Origin: Tabrizicola sp. TH137
Lineage (GTDB): Bacteria; Pseudomonadota; Alphaproteobacteria; Rhodobacterales; Rhodobacteraceae
DNA length: 64,000 bases
Assembly (NCBI RefSeq): GCF_002855575.1
Contig: NZ_PKRQ01000001.1
Coordinates: 806,001 to 870,000 of the forward strand
Direction of reading: 5' to 3'
The translations under genes were made by a program, and so were the position numbers. Under the pieces are notes generated by a model that did no database searches, was not told where the DNA came from, and saw nothing but the letters and a program-made list of their open reading frames with translations. The number at the start of each line of letters is the position of its first letter. Position 1 is the stretch's first letter. This document shows, piece after piece, positions 18,015 to 26,695 of this stretch.

Positions 18015-19576
18015 CAGGCGCGCCCTCCATCCGCATCCATCCAACTGCGCAGGATTTCCAGCGACTCGGTCTTTCTCTCGTCGATCAGACGCCGCAACCG
18101 CTCCACCGGATCGGTCTGCTCGGCCCCGGTGCCGTCTCCCCCAAGGAGGGGCAGCGGCGGCAGGTCGAATCCTCCCGCGATCTCACCGGTCAGGACCGGC
18201 CCCATCGGCTCCAGCGGGGCCAGCGGCGGAAGGCTCGCCGGTTCGGCCCGCTGCGCCCTGGCCTGGCGCAGCGCGGGCCGCAGAACGAACAGCGCCACCA
18301 GCGCCACGGCCGCCAGCGCCGCCACGATGGCCAGCCGCGTCAGATCCAGCAGGGGACCGGAAGACGGGGCCTCGGCGCCGAAATCCAGGGGCTGGAATTC
18401 CAGCGTCTTGATCGTCAGCACATCGCCCCGCGCCTCGTCGATCCCGGCGGCAGAAGCCACCAGTTCCCGCAACGCGCCGAGTTCCTCTTCCGATCTGGGC
18501 TGCCAGGTCGTGCTGCCATCCTCCGCCGTCACCCTTTCGCCATCGACGAGCACGGCCACCCCGATCCGGCGGATGTCGCCGGGGGCGCGCGTGACCTCGC
18601 GCAGCGTCTCGCTCAGCGCATATTCCACGCGCTCACGGCTCTCCTCCGATTGTGACCGGTCTCCCTCTCCCTCGGCGGCATCTCCGTCGGGCAGGTTCGA
18701 CGCAACCGTCACATCGCCACCGGCGCGGCTTTCGGACCCGCTCACCGTTTCCGTCTCTGTCGATGCCGCCACCCGCCCCTGCGGATCAATCCGCCGCTCC
18801 GACAGCTGCTCGCTCTCGGTCACCAGATCGACGGCCACCTCCACCACCGCCCGGCCCGGCCCGACACGCGCCTCCAGCAGGCGTTCCACATTGCGGCGGA
18901 TCTGCTCGGCCCGCGCCGCCGGGGCCGCCGTCACGGCACCCGCCTCGTCCGAAGGAATCAGCCCCGTCTGGGCGTCGATCACCTCGACGCGCGCCGGTTG
19001 CAGGCCGGTCACCGCCGCCGCCACCAGATGCCGCAAGGCCTGCGCCTGTGCTGCCGACAGGCCGCCCACCGTGGTGACGAAGACGCTCGCACTCGGCATC
19101 TGGTCACGCGCGAAGGGCAGGTCGGTACCCCGAGCGATATGCACGCGCGCGGTGCGGACCTGCGGATTGGCCAGGATCGTGCGGACCAGTTCGCCTTCCA
19201 CCGCCCGGCTCCAGGCCGCATCGAACATCTGCGCCGTCGTCCCGAAGCCCGACAGCGAATCAAGAAGCTCGTATCCCGTCACCCCCGTTGCCGGCAGCCC
19301 CTCCACCGCCAGCGCAAGGCGCAGCGAATCGCGCTCCGACGTCGGCACGTGGATGGCCGTTCCCACCACCTCATGCGGCACCCCGCGCGCCTCCAGCGCG
19401 GCGACGACTTCGCCCGCCGCCACCGGGTCCAACCCGGAGTAAAGCAAGGCCATCGACGGCGTCGTCGCCATCCGCCCGATCATCAGAATCGAGACGAACA
19501 TCGCCAGACTGGCACCGATCACCGCCATCTGACGCCGCCGATCAAGCGCGGACCAGAACGACATGAATGCTTTCAC
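18014..19576 (-). CDS. fliF: Flagellar MS-ring protein FliF
   Basis: GTG at 19576 is preferred because GGAGAAG lies about 6 nt upstream; this gives 520 residues starting VKAFMSFWSALDRRR. In-frame ATGs at 19618 and 19564 are alternatives. An N-terminal membrane helix (QMAVIGASLAMFVSILMIG) is followed by the ring-building motifs LLYSGLDPVAAGEVVAALEARGVPHEV and TARVHIARGTDLPF. A second helix lies near residue 430, before the cytoplasmic tail that binds FliG. FliF is the first structure built in the basal body. The gene is divergent from fliL. Confidence 0.93.
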   Translation of the reverse strand: MKAFMSFWSALDRRRQMAVIGASLAMFVSILMIGRMATTPSMALLYSGLDPVAAGEVVAALEARGVPHEVVGTAIHVPTSERDSLRLALAVEGLPATGVTGYELLDSLSGFGTTAQMFDAAWSRAVEGELVRTILANPQVRTARVHIARGTDLPFARDQMPSASVFVTTVGGLSAAQAQALRHLVAAAVTGLQPARVEVIDAQTGLIPSDEAGAVTAAPAARAEQIRRNVERLLEARVGPGRAVVEVAVDLVTESEQLSERRIDPQGRVAASTETETVSGSESRAGGDVTVASNLPDGDAAEGEGDRSQSEESRERVEYALSETLREVTRAPGDIRRIGVAVLVDGERVTAEDGSTTWQPRSEEELGALRELVASAAGIDEARGDVLTIKTLEFQPLDFGAEAPSSGPLLDLTRLAIVAALAAVALVALFVLRPALRQARAQRAEPASLPPLAPLEPMGPVLTGEIAGGFDLPPLPLLGGDGTGAEQTDPVERLRRLIDERKTESLEILRSWMDADGGRA

Positions 19577-19625
19577 GCAGCTTCTCCGGACTTCTGTCAC
19601 GGAGGCCAGTCTTGGCATGGGGGGC

Positions 19626-19640
19626 TTAACAATCGGTTAG
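19626..19640 (+). promoter_or_regulatory. CtrA-like box between fliF and fliL
   Basis: TTAA (19626-19629), 7 nt, then TTAG (19637-19640), matching TTAA-N7-TTAA at seven of eight positions. It lies 50 bp from the fliF GTG and 45 bp from the fliL ATG, so it could serve both divergent operons. Confidence 0.55.
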
Positions 19641-19684
19641 GTCGCGAGGGGTAACGTGATGGGGAAGAGAGGAAAGGGATCGCC

Positions 19685-20158
19685 ATGTCCGACGCCGCCG
19701 AACCTGCCGCCAAAACCCGCCCCGCCGGCCTCAAGCCGCTTATCGCAGGCGTCGCACTTGCCGTCGTTCTGGGTGGGGCGGGCTTCCTTGCAACCTGGTC
19801 GGGGATGATCCTGCCCGCGGCCGCCCCGCAGGCCGATGCCGGGGCCGAATCGCTCCCGGATGTGGCCTTCGTTCCGCTCGACCCTGTCGTCGTCTCCCTC
19901 GATACGGCCGGTGACGGGCGCCATCTTCGCTTTGTCGCGCAGCTTGAGGTGGCCTCGCCCCATGCCGGCGAAGTGTCTCATCTGACCCCGCGAATCCTTG
20001 ATGTCCTGAACGGCTACCTGCGCGCGGTCGATCCCGTGGTGCTGCAACAGGCCGGGGCGCTGCTCAAGATCCGGGCGCAGCTTCTGCGCAGGATACAGAT
20101 CGTCACCGGCGAAGGGCGGGTGCGCGATCTTCTGGTCACCGAATTCGTGCTGGGCTGA
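19685..20158 (+). CDS. fliL: Flagellar basal-body-associated protein FliL
   Basis: 157 residues. A basic N-terminus is followed by one membrane helix (LIAGVALAVVLGGAGFLATW) and a periplasmic domain with the FliL features VVVSLDTAGDGRHLRFVAQLEV and the C-terminal RVRDLLVTEFVLG. FliL surrounds the stator and supports motor function. It opens the operon that carries motE and motA. A second FliL-like protein is encoded at 28845-29291. Confidence 0.9.
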   Translation: MSDAAEPAAKTRPAGLKPLIAGVALAVVLGGAGFLATWSGMILPAAAPQADAGAESLPDVAFVPLDPVVVSLDTAGDGRHLRFVAQLEVASPHAGEVSHLTPRILDVLNGYLRAVDPVVLQQAGALLKIRAQLLRRIQIVTGEGRVRDLLVTEFVLG

Positions 20159-20164
20159 GGGGGA

Positions 20165-20518
20165 ATGATGGAACTCCTTTCCGACATCCTCCTCGCCATC
20201 GCGGCTCTTGGGGCAGGGGCCTACTGCCACGTGCTGTCCAACCGGCTGAAACGCTTCAATGCTCTGGAAAACGGCATGGGCGGCGCAATCGCCGTGCTGT
20301 CGCAGCAGGTCGATGAAATGACCCGCGCTCTGGATCAGGCGCAGCTTGCAGCGCAGGGCTCGACCGAAGGGTTGAAGGCGCTTGTCGACCGCGCCGAAGG
20401 GGCGGCGGCGCGGCTCGATCTTCTCATGGCCACCCTGCACGATCTGCCGGAGTCGGAGGAACCGGTCCGTCGACTCCGCTTCGTCCGCCGTCGACGTGAT
20501 CTCGAGGCCGCCGAATGA
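20165..20518 (+). CDS. Small bitopic protein of the motility operon
   Basis: 117 residues (or 116 from the second ATG). One N-terminal membrane helix (LLSDILLAIAALGAGAYCHVL) is followed by a basic turn (SNRLKRFNALENGMGGAI) and a long helical, coiled-coil-prone segment (AVLSQQVDEMTRALDQAQ...AAARLDLLMATL). I do not recognise a named family. It lies between fliL and motE and is coupled to motE by an ATGA overlap, so a role in stator assembly is inferred. I recall a bitopic motor protein named MotK in the Fla2 system of Cereibacter sphaeroides; whether this is its counterpart I cannot verify. Confidence 0.75.
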   Translation: MMELLSDILLAIAALGAGAYCHVLSNRLKRFNALENGMGGAIAVLSQQVDEMTRALDQAQLAAQGSTEGLKALVDRAEGAAARLDLLMATLHDLPESEEPVRRLRFVRRRRDLEAAE

Positions 20519-21066
20519 TACGCTCGCCCCGTCTTGCCCTGACACTCCTCGCCCTCGCACTCGCGGCATCCGGCGCCTTGCGCATCGGCTTCGGCGTCGG
20601 CACCGCCCTGGCCCGCGCGCCGGAGGCCGAGGAAGGAAACGTCCCGATGGACTGCCCCGCCCCGCCCCTCGCGGTGGTCGAGGCATTGGCCGACCGCGAA
20701 TCGCGTGTCGCCGTACGCGAAACCGCGCTGGAGGAACGACTCGCCGCCCTCGATCTGGCCGAGGCCGCCATCGCAACCCGTCTGCAAGAGCTCGAATCCG
20801 CCGAGGCGGAGCTTCGGCAGGTCGTCACCCTGTCCGACGGCGCGGCCGAAGCCGATCTTTCCCGCCTCACCGCCCTGTACGAAGCGATGAAACCCGCCGA
20901 TGCGGCGCGCCTCTTTGCGGCGATGCCCGTGGATTTCGCCGCAGGTTTTCTCGGGCGGATGCGCCCCGAGACGGCAGCGCTCGTCCTCGCGGGGATGGAG
21001 CCGGAGGCGGCCTTCTCGATCACCGCCATGATCGCCGGGCGCAACGCCCTGGCACCGACCGAATAG
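20515..21066 (+). CDS. motE: MotE-like periplasmic motor chaperone
   Basis: 183 residues. An N-terminal hydrophobic segment (LALTLLALALAASGALRIGFG) directs export. A long coiled-coil follows (about 65-110, RESRVAVRETALEERLAALDLAEAA). The C-terminal helical domain (LTALYEAMKPADAARLFAAMPVDFAAGFLGRMRPETAALVLAGM) resembles MgtE-N/MotE. In Sinorhizobium MotE is a chaperone for the periplasmic motor protein MotC. Adjacent motA and a large secreted protein fit that scheme. Confidence 0.85.
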   Translation: MIRSPRLALTLLALALAASGALRIGFGVGTALARAPEAEEGNVPMDCPAPPLAVVEALADRESRVAVRETALEERLAALDLAEAAIATRLQELESAEAELRQVVTLSDGAAEADLSRLTALYEAMKPADAARLFAAMPVDFAAGFLGRMRPETAALVLAGMEPEAAFSITAMIAGRNALAPTE

Positions 21067-21079
21067 AAAGGGGGGCGGC

Positions 21080-21949
21080 ATGTTCGGCATCATCGGTATT
21101 GCCGTGATCCTCGTCATGGTCTTCGGCGGCTACATGGCCGCAGGGGGCAAGATGGGCATCATCCTGAAGGCACTGCCCTTCGAAATGGCGATGATCGGCG
21201 GCGCCGCCGTCGGCGCCTTCCTCATCTCGAACGACAAGGCCACGATCCGGCATACCGTCCACGACATTCCCCGCGTCTTCCGCGGGGCGCGCTGGTTGCC
21301 GACGGATTATCACGATCTCCTCTGCCTTCTCTTCGAGCTGCTGCGTCTGGCCCGTGAAAATCCCGTGGCACTGGAAGAACATATCGAAGGCCCCGGCAGC
21401 TCCAGCATCTTCGCCCGCTATCCGCGCATCCGCGACGATGCGACAGCCGTGGAACTGATCTGCGACACACTGCGCGCCCGCACGATGAACTATGACGATC
21501 CCCACCAGGTCGAAGAGGTTCTGGACAAGCGGATGGAAACCGCCCTCCACCACGCCCAGCATTCCAGCCATGCCCTTCAGACCACGGCCGATGCGCTTCC
21601 CGCCCTCGGGATCGTGGCAGCCGTGCTCGGGGTGATCAAGACGATGGGCTCCATCGACCAACCGCCTGAAGTGCTTGGAAAAATGATCGGCGGCGCCCTG
21701 GTCGGCACCTTCCTGGGCGTCTTTCTCGCCTATGGCATCGTCGGCCCCTTTGCCAGCCGCCTCAAGGCCATCGCCGACGAAGAGGCCCAGTTCTACCGCC
21801 TGATCCGCGAGGTGATGGTGGCCAGCCTGCACAACCATCCGCCCGCGCTCTGCATAGAGGTGGGTCGCCAGAACACCCCCGCCGCGATGCGTCCGGGTTT
21901 CGGCGATCTGGAACAGGCACTCCGCGCGCTGCGGGCCGAGGCGGCGTGA
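21080..21949 (+). CDS. motA: Flagellar stator protein MotA
   Basis: 289 residues. The N-terminal MFGIIGIAVILVMVFGGYMAAGG and the C-terminal pair of membrane helices PALGIVAAVLGVIKTMGSID...ALVGTFLGVFLAYGIVGPFA are MotA signatures. The Pro in LPALGI corresponds to the conserved proton-channel proline. The cytoplasmic loop (about 65-190) contacts FliG. With MotB it forms the proton-driven stator. AAAGGGGGG precedes the ATG at 21080. Confidence 0.95.
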   Translation: MFGIIGIAVILVMVFGGYMAAGGKMGIILKALPFEMAMIGGAAVGAFLISNDKATIRHTVHDIPRVFRGARWLPTDYHDLLCLLFELLRLARENPVALEEHIEGPGSSSIFARYPRIRDDATAVELICDTLRARTMNYDDPHQVEEVLDKRMETALHHAQHSSHALQTTADALPALGIVAAVLGVIKTMGSIDQPPEVLGKMIGGALVGTFLGVFLAYGIVGPFASRLKAIADEEAQFYRLIREVMVASLHNHPPALCIEVGRQNTPAAMRPGFGDLEQALRALRAEAA

Positions 21950-21953
21950 TCCG

Positions 21954-23930
21954 ATGCCGCGCCTCCTCGCCCTCGTGCTTGTCGCCGGCCTGCTCCTGCC
22001 GGGTCTCGCCGCCGCGCAGGTGGTGCGAGTGATCAGCGGCGATCATCCCACCTTCACGCGCCTTGTCCTCTCCTTCGAAACACCCCCCGACTGGCGGCTG
22101 GGCCGCAGCCAGGACGGCTACGCCTTGCGGCTTGCCGGGGCGGCGCCGCGCTATGACCTGTCCGATGTGTTCCGCCGCATCACGCGCGACCGGCTGGCGG
22201 CTGTCTGGGCCGACCCCGAAGATGGCGCGCTGCGCCTCCGTGTCGCCTGCGCCTGCCATGCCCTGCCTTTCGAACTGCGTCCGGGCGTCCTTGTCATCGA
22301 CATTCGCGAAGGGCCCGCCCCGCCGGGCTCCTCCTTCGAAACCGCCCTTGAGGACGGGCCCTTGCCTGCCCTCGGGCCCGCACCGCCGACCCGCCCCCGC
22401 CCCCGCACCAGCCTGGGGCCGATTCCCTTCGACTGGACGGCACAACTCCGGCCCGCACCCTCCGAGTCCCCGGCCCTGCCGCCCTTGCCGGCCCCGGCCA
22501 TAGCGGGCCTGCGCGATGAACTGCTTTTCGGCCTGTCGCGCGGCGTTGCCGACGGGATGATCGACCCGGTCACGCGGCTGCCCACCCCGTCGTCACAGCC
22601 ATCGCCGCAGCGTCAGGCCCAGTCTGGGAACCTCCGGCTCGGCGACGTCCTGGAAACCCGAACCGGCCTCGCCTTGCCGCAGCAGGTGGCTGCGGATGGA
22701 CAAAGCTGCCCTGCGGATGACCGTCTCGACCTCGCCGGTTGGGGCGAAGAGGGGTCCGCCGCTTCGCAACTCGCGACGGCGTTTTCGGGGCTGGTCGGGG
22801 AGTTCGATCGACCCGCCCCCGCCGCCGTTCAGCGCGCCGTCCGCCTGCATCTCCATTTCGGTTTCGGCGCAGAGGCACGCGCGCTCCTTCAGGCCTTTCC
22901 GATCGAGGGGCCGGATACTCCTTTCCTCGCCTCGCTCGGCCGCCTCCTGGATGGCGAGCCTGATCCCCAGGGCCCGTTCCGCGGCATGGAAGGCTGCGAC
23001 AGTGCGGCTGCGCTCTGGGCCCTTCTGGCCGATCCGGCGCTTCCGCCCCGTCTTGCCCGCGCCCCCGCCGTCCTGCGCAGCTTTTCTGCGCTGCCTGCCC
23101 CGTTGCGCCGCCATCTCGGCCCCGGTCTGGCGGAACGCTTTCTCGCCGCGGGCGATAGCGCCACGGCCACCGCCCTTCAGGACAGCTTCCTCCGCATTCC
23201 CGGCCCGGCCGACCCCCGTGCCACGGTGACAGAAGCGCGCATAGCCGCCGCCCTTGGCGCGGGACCGCAGGCCGCAGAGCTGCTGCAAGGCCCTGCCGCA
23301 GAATCCGGCCCCGCGCATCACGCGGCCCTCATCGCGCTGGTCGATCTGCACGCGGCCGAGGGTCGTCCCCTCGACCCCAGGGTCGAAGAAGACATCGCCG
23401 CCTATCTTCCGCAATTCGCAGGCACGGCGGAAGAACCCGCGCTGCGCCGTGCCCATGTCCTGTCCCTTGCCTTGACCGACCGCTTCGATGCCGCCTTTTC
23501 CGCCCTCCCCGCCGCACCCGACGCTGCGCCGGGGCTTTGGGAGCTGCTCTCCCGGGGTCCGGATGGCGCGATCCTTCTCCATGCCATCGGGGCCGACCCC
23601 CGCCCCGTCCCGCCGCGGACGCGCGACCGCCTTGCCACGCGCCTTCTGGACCTCGGCTTTCCGGATCAGGCAGGGCTCTGGTCCATGACGGCCGGTCCGC
23701 TGACCCTGCCGCCGCCCGACCCCGATCCACTGCGCGAAGCGCTCCGAGAACGCGCCTGGCAGGCCCTGCCCGAAACGGCGCCCGAAACCTGGCGCTCCCT
23801 GGCCGGAACCCTGTCGCAGAGACCGGCAATGGCCGACCCTCCCCTCGCCCGCAGCCGCGCGCTGGCCGAAACCAGCGAAGGTACGCGGAGCGCAATCGAG
23901 GCGCTTCTCAGCACCGTGCCGCCGCCATGA
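21954..23930 (+). CDS. Large secreted motility protein, MotC-like candidate
   Basis: 658 residues with a signal peptide (1-22, LVLVAGLLLPGLAAAQ). A beta-rich domain of about 100 residues follows (VVRVISGDHPTFTRLVLSFETPPDW...ALRLRVACACHALPFELRPGVLVIDI), which resembles an AMIN fold. Then comes a Pro-rich linker (about 120-190), and a long Ala/Leu-rich helical region that looks like a TPR-type solenoid (about 250-650). It starts 4 bp after motA and two genes after motE. MotC, the periplasmic partner of MotB and client of MotE, is the best candidate by context, but I cannot show sequence homology by eye. Confidence 0.6.
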   Translation: MPRLLALVLVAGLLLPGLAAAQVVRVISGDHPTFTRLVLSFETPPDWRLGRSQDGYALRLAGAAPRYDLSDVFRRITRDRLAAVWADPEDGALRLRVACACHALPFELRPGVLVIDIREGPAPPGSSFETALEDGPLPALGPAPPTRPRPRTSLGPIPFDWTAQLRPAPSESPALPPLPAPAIAGLRDELLFGLSRGVADGMIDPVTRLPTPSSQPSPQRQAQSGNLRLGDVLETRTGLALPQQVAADGQSCPADDRLDLAGWGEEGSAASQLATAFSGLVGEFDRPAPAAVQRAVRLHLHFGFGAEARALLQAFPIEGPDTPFLASLGRLLDGEPDPQGPFRGMEGCDSAAALWALLADPALPPRLARAPAVLRSFSALPAPLRRHLGPGLAERFLAAGDSATATALQDSFLRIPGPADPRATVTEARIAAALGAGPQAAELLQGPAAESGPAHHAALIALVDLHAAEGRPLDPRVEEDIAAYLPQFAGTAEEPALRRAHVLSLALTDRFDAAFSALPAAPDAAPGLWELLSRGPDGAILLHAIGADPRPVPPRTRDRLATRLLDLGFPDQAGLWSMTAGPLTLPPPDPDPLREALRERAWQALPETAPETWRSLAGTLSQRPAMADPPLARSRALAETSEGTRSAIEALLSTVPPP

Positions 23931-24005
23931 GGGGGCGCATTGACGAAAAGGAAACCGACAGCCGCCAAGATCTGAAAGACCGCGACTCACCAGAAGGTGC
24001 CCAAG

Positions 24006-24632
24006 GTGAAATCCCTTCTCGTAGCCCTATGCCTGATCATCACTCCGCTGGCGGCGCTGGCCGCCCGTGACACCTGCGCTGTCGCCGCCCGCCTCGCGTC
24101 GGAGACGGAGGGGGTTCCGAAGGATATCCTCCTTGCGATCACCATGGTGGAAACCCGGCGTGACGGCGCCCCCTGGCCCTGGACCCTGAATCACGACGGG
24201 CATGGCCAATGGTTCGCTTCTGCCCGCGAGGCTGAACATGCCGCTGCGCGGATCATCGCCTCGGGCGGGATGGCGGATATCGGCTGCTTCCAGATCAACA
24301 GCCACTGGCATGGCGCGTCTTTCGCCTCGGTCAACCAGATGCTCGACCCCGTGGAAAATGCCCGCTACGCCGCGCGCTATCTTCGTCACCTGCGCGCCGA
24401 AACGGGGGATTGGGCTGCCGCCATCGCCGCCTACCACTCCCGCGATCCGGACCGGGGCCAGGCCTATCTCGACCGGGTCACCGCTCAGCTTGATCAAACT
24501 TCGGCTACCCTTCCCGGCAACCCGCCGCTTCGCCGCAATCGCTTTCCCCTCTTTCATCCGGGCGATCCGGCCAGTCCCGGCACCCTCGTGCCGCGTCTTG
24601 CGGGCCTTTCCCCGCTTGTCGGGGGACCGTGA
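24006..24632 (+). CDS. Lytic transglycosylase of the flagellar cluster
   Basis: GTG at 24006 is chosen because AGAAGG lies 8 nt upstream; 208 residues. Signal peptide VKSLLVALCLIITPLAALAA. The SLT fold shows the catalytic Glu in ITMVETRRDG, GGMADIGCFQINSHWHG (the G-x-M/F-Q-I-N motif) and AAYHSRDPDRGQAYLDRV. It would open the peptidoglycan for the rod. The FlgJ-like protein in this window lacks a muramidase domain, so a separate enzyme such as SltF of Rhodobacter is needed. Its stop overlaps the flhA ATG. Confidence 0.85.
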   Translation: MKSLLVALCLIITPLAALAARDTCAVAARLASETEGVPKDILLAITMVETRRDGAPWPWTLNHDGHGQWFASAREAEHAAARIIASGGMADIGCFQINSHWHGASFASVNQMLDPVENARYAARYLRHLRAETGDWAAAIAAYHSRDPDRGQAYLDRVTAQLDQTSATLPGNPPLRRNRFPLFHPGDPASPGTLVPRLAGLSPLVGGP

Positions 24633-26695
24633 TGCCGAGGCTCTCCCCGGTTCTTTTCCAACCAACCGTGCTGCTCGCACTGGCCATCATGGCCGTGATC
24701 GCGATGATGGTGCTGCCCGTCCCGGCCGCGCTGCTCGACATCGGTCTCGCCCTGTCCTTCGCCATCGCGATCCTGATGCTTACGGTGACGCTCTTCATCG
24801 AACGCCCGCTCGATTTCTCCGCCTTCCCGACGATCCTGCTTGCATCGCTCCTGCTCCGCCTCTCGCTCAACATCGCCTCGACGAAACTGATCATCGCACA
24901 AGGGCATACCGGCACCGATGCGGCAGGGCATGTGATCGAAGGCTTCGCCGAATTCGTGATGGGCGGTGACCTCGTTCTAGGCCTCGTGATCTTCGTGGTG
25001 ATCCTGATCGTAAACTTCATGGTCATCACCAAGGGTGCCGGCCGGATGGCCGAGGTGGGCGCCCGCTTTGCGCTTGACGGGTTGCCGGGGCGGCAGCTCG
25101 CGATCGACGCGGATGTCGCCGCCGGCGCGATCGACCATGTGGAGGCGAAGGCGCGCCGCGAACGCGAACTGGCCGAAACGAATTTCTTCGGTTCGCTCGA
25201 CGGCGCTTCCAAATTCGTCAAGGGCGATGCCATCGCCGGGTTGCTGATCACCCTGCTGAACCTTGTCGTCGGCCTTGCCGTCGGGACCTTGTCGCATGGC
25301 CTGCCACTGGGCGCAGCCTTCGAAACCTATGCCATCCTGACCGTCGGGGATGGCCTCGTGACGCAATTGCCGGCGGTGATCACCTCCGTCGCCGCGGCCC
25401 TTCTGATGGCGCGTGGCGGGTCGAAAGGCTCTGCCGACATCTCCTTCTTCTCCCAGCTTGGCCGTTATCCGGCGGCCCTGCTTACCGTTGCCGCGCTGCT
25501 CGGCCTTTTCGCCGTGATTCCGGGGCTGCCCTTCCTTCCTTTCCTTCTCGGGGCGGCCGGTCTTGGCGGGGTCGCGCTCTGGCAGTTGCGTCGTCCGCCA
25601 CCGGCCCCCGACCTGCCGCCGCCCCCTGCTCCAACTGGCCCACGGCCCTTGGGCGATCTTCTCGACTTCGATGAAATCCACCTGGAATTCGCCTCGGATC
25701 TCGTCGCCCTCGCCCTCGACCCGGCGACCGGGCTGGATCGGCGCGTGTCCAGCCTGCGCAACCACATTGCCACGACCTATGGGCTTGTCCTGCCCGAAAT
25801 CCGCTTGACCGACGAACCCGCCCTGCCTCCGGGCCGATACCGCATCCGCATCCAGGGGGTGGAACGCGTCGCAGATCGCCTGATGGCCGACCGCATCCTC
25901 GTCCTTCTCGCCGACGGGGTAGACGCACCGCCCGGACTCGATGCTCGCGAACCTGTCTTTTCCGCACCGGCCCGCTGGATCCTGCCGGCCGATCAGGAAA
26001 CCGCCGCGCTGTCCGGGCTGACCACCGTCACCCCGGCCGAGGTTCTGTCCACGCATCTTCTGGAAACCATCCGCGGCAATCTCGCCCATCTTCTGTCGCT
26101 GCGCGGCCTGCGTCGGCTTCTGGATGAATTTGCCAATGTCTCCGATCCCGCCCGCGCCCAGATGAACCGCCGCCTGCTGGATGAGATGATCCCCGACAGG
26201 GTTGCCCCCGAACTCCTCCTTGCAACCCTGCGCCTCCTGCTGGAGGAGAGGGTTTCGATCCGCAATCTTCCCCTCATTCTCGAAGCCATCGCCGAAGTGC
26301 GCGCCCTTCCCTCGCCCGAGGCTGTCTGCGAACATGTCCGCCAGAGGCTTGGCTTCCAGATCACCGCCGAACTGCGGCGCGAGGACGGGACCATCCCCCT
26401 TCTGCAACTTGCCCCGGAATGGGAACAGACTTTCCGCCAATACCAGATGGACAATGGCCGCGGCGATGACATCGCCCTCCCGCCCGAGGTTTTCTCCCGC
26501 CTTGCCAATGCTGTCTCCGACCGGATGGCGCGTCTTTCCACCGGCGGTTCCGCCCCCGCGCTCGTGACCTCTGCCCGCCGTCGGCGCTTTCTCCGCTCCG
26601 TCACGCGGGCGCGTGGCCTCGCCGTTCCGGTCCTCTCCTATGAAGAGATCGGGCTTGAGGCACGCCCCGCCATTCTTGGACAGGTGGCCGCGTGA
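24632..26695 (+). CDS. flhA: Flagellar export gate protein FlhA
   Basis: 687 residues from ATG 24632 (TGATG overlap with the preceding gene). Eight hydrophobic segments fill the first half, with LLASLLLRLSLNIASTKLI and GDAIAGLLITLLNLVVGLAVG typical of FlhA. The FHIPEP loop region GAGRMAEVGARFALDGLPGRQLAID is present. A Pro-rich linker (about 320-345) leads to the cytoplasmic ring domain that docks substrates and chaperones. It is the major membrane component of the flagellar type III export apparatus, followed by fliR and flhB in coupled frames. Confidence 0.96.
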   Translation: MPRLSPVLFQPTVLLALAIMAVIAMMVLPVPAALLDIGLALSFAIAILMLTVTLFIERPLDFSAFPTILLASLLLRLSLNIASTKLIIAQGHTGTDAAGHVIEGFAEFVMGGDLVLGLVIFVVILIVNFMVITKGAGRMAEVGARFALDGLPGRQLAIDADVAAGAIDHVEAKARRERELAETNFFGSLDGASKFVKGDAIAGLLITLLNLVVGLAVGTLSHGLPLGAAFETYAILTVGDGLVTQLPAVITSVAAALLMARGGSKGSADISFFSQLGRYPAALLTVAALLGLFAVIPGLPFLPFLLGAAGLGGVALWQLRRPPPAPDLPPPPAPTGPRPLGDLLDFDEIHLEFASDLVALALDPATGLDRRVSSLRNHIATTYGLVLPEIRLTDEPALPPGRYRIRIQGVERVADRLMADRILVLLADGVDAPPGLDAREPVFSAPARWILPADQETAALSGLTTVTPAEVLSTHLLETIRGNLAHLLSLRGLRRLLDEFANVSDPARAQMNRRLLDEMIPDRVAPELLLATLRLLLEERVSIRNLPLILEAIAEVRALPSPEAVCEHVRQRLGFQITAELRREDGTIPLLQLAPEWEQTFRQYQMDNGRGDDIALPPEVFSRLANAVSDRMARLSTGGSAPALVTSARRRRFLRSVTRARGLAVPVLSYEEIGLEARPAILGQVAA

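Noticed and set aside
17111-19442. Long plus-strand open frames opposite fliN, fliH and fliF
   Set aside because: Low-complexity Arg/Pro/Ser products; the minus-strand genes are clearly the real ones.
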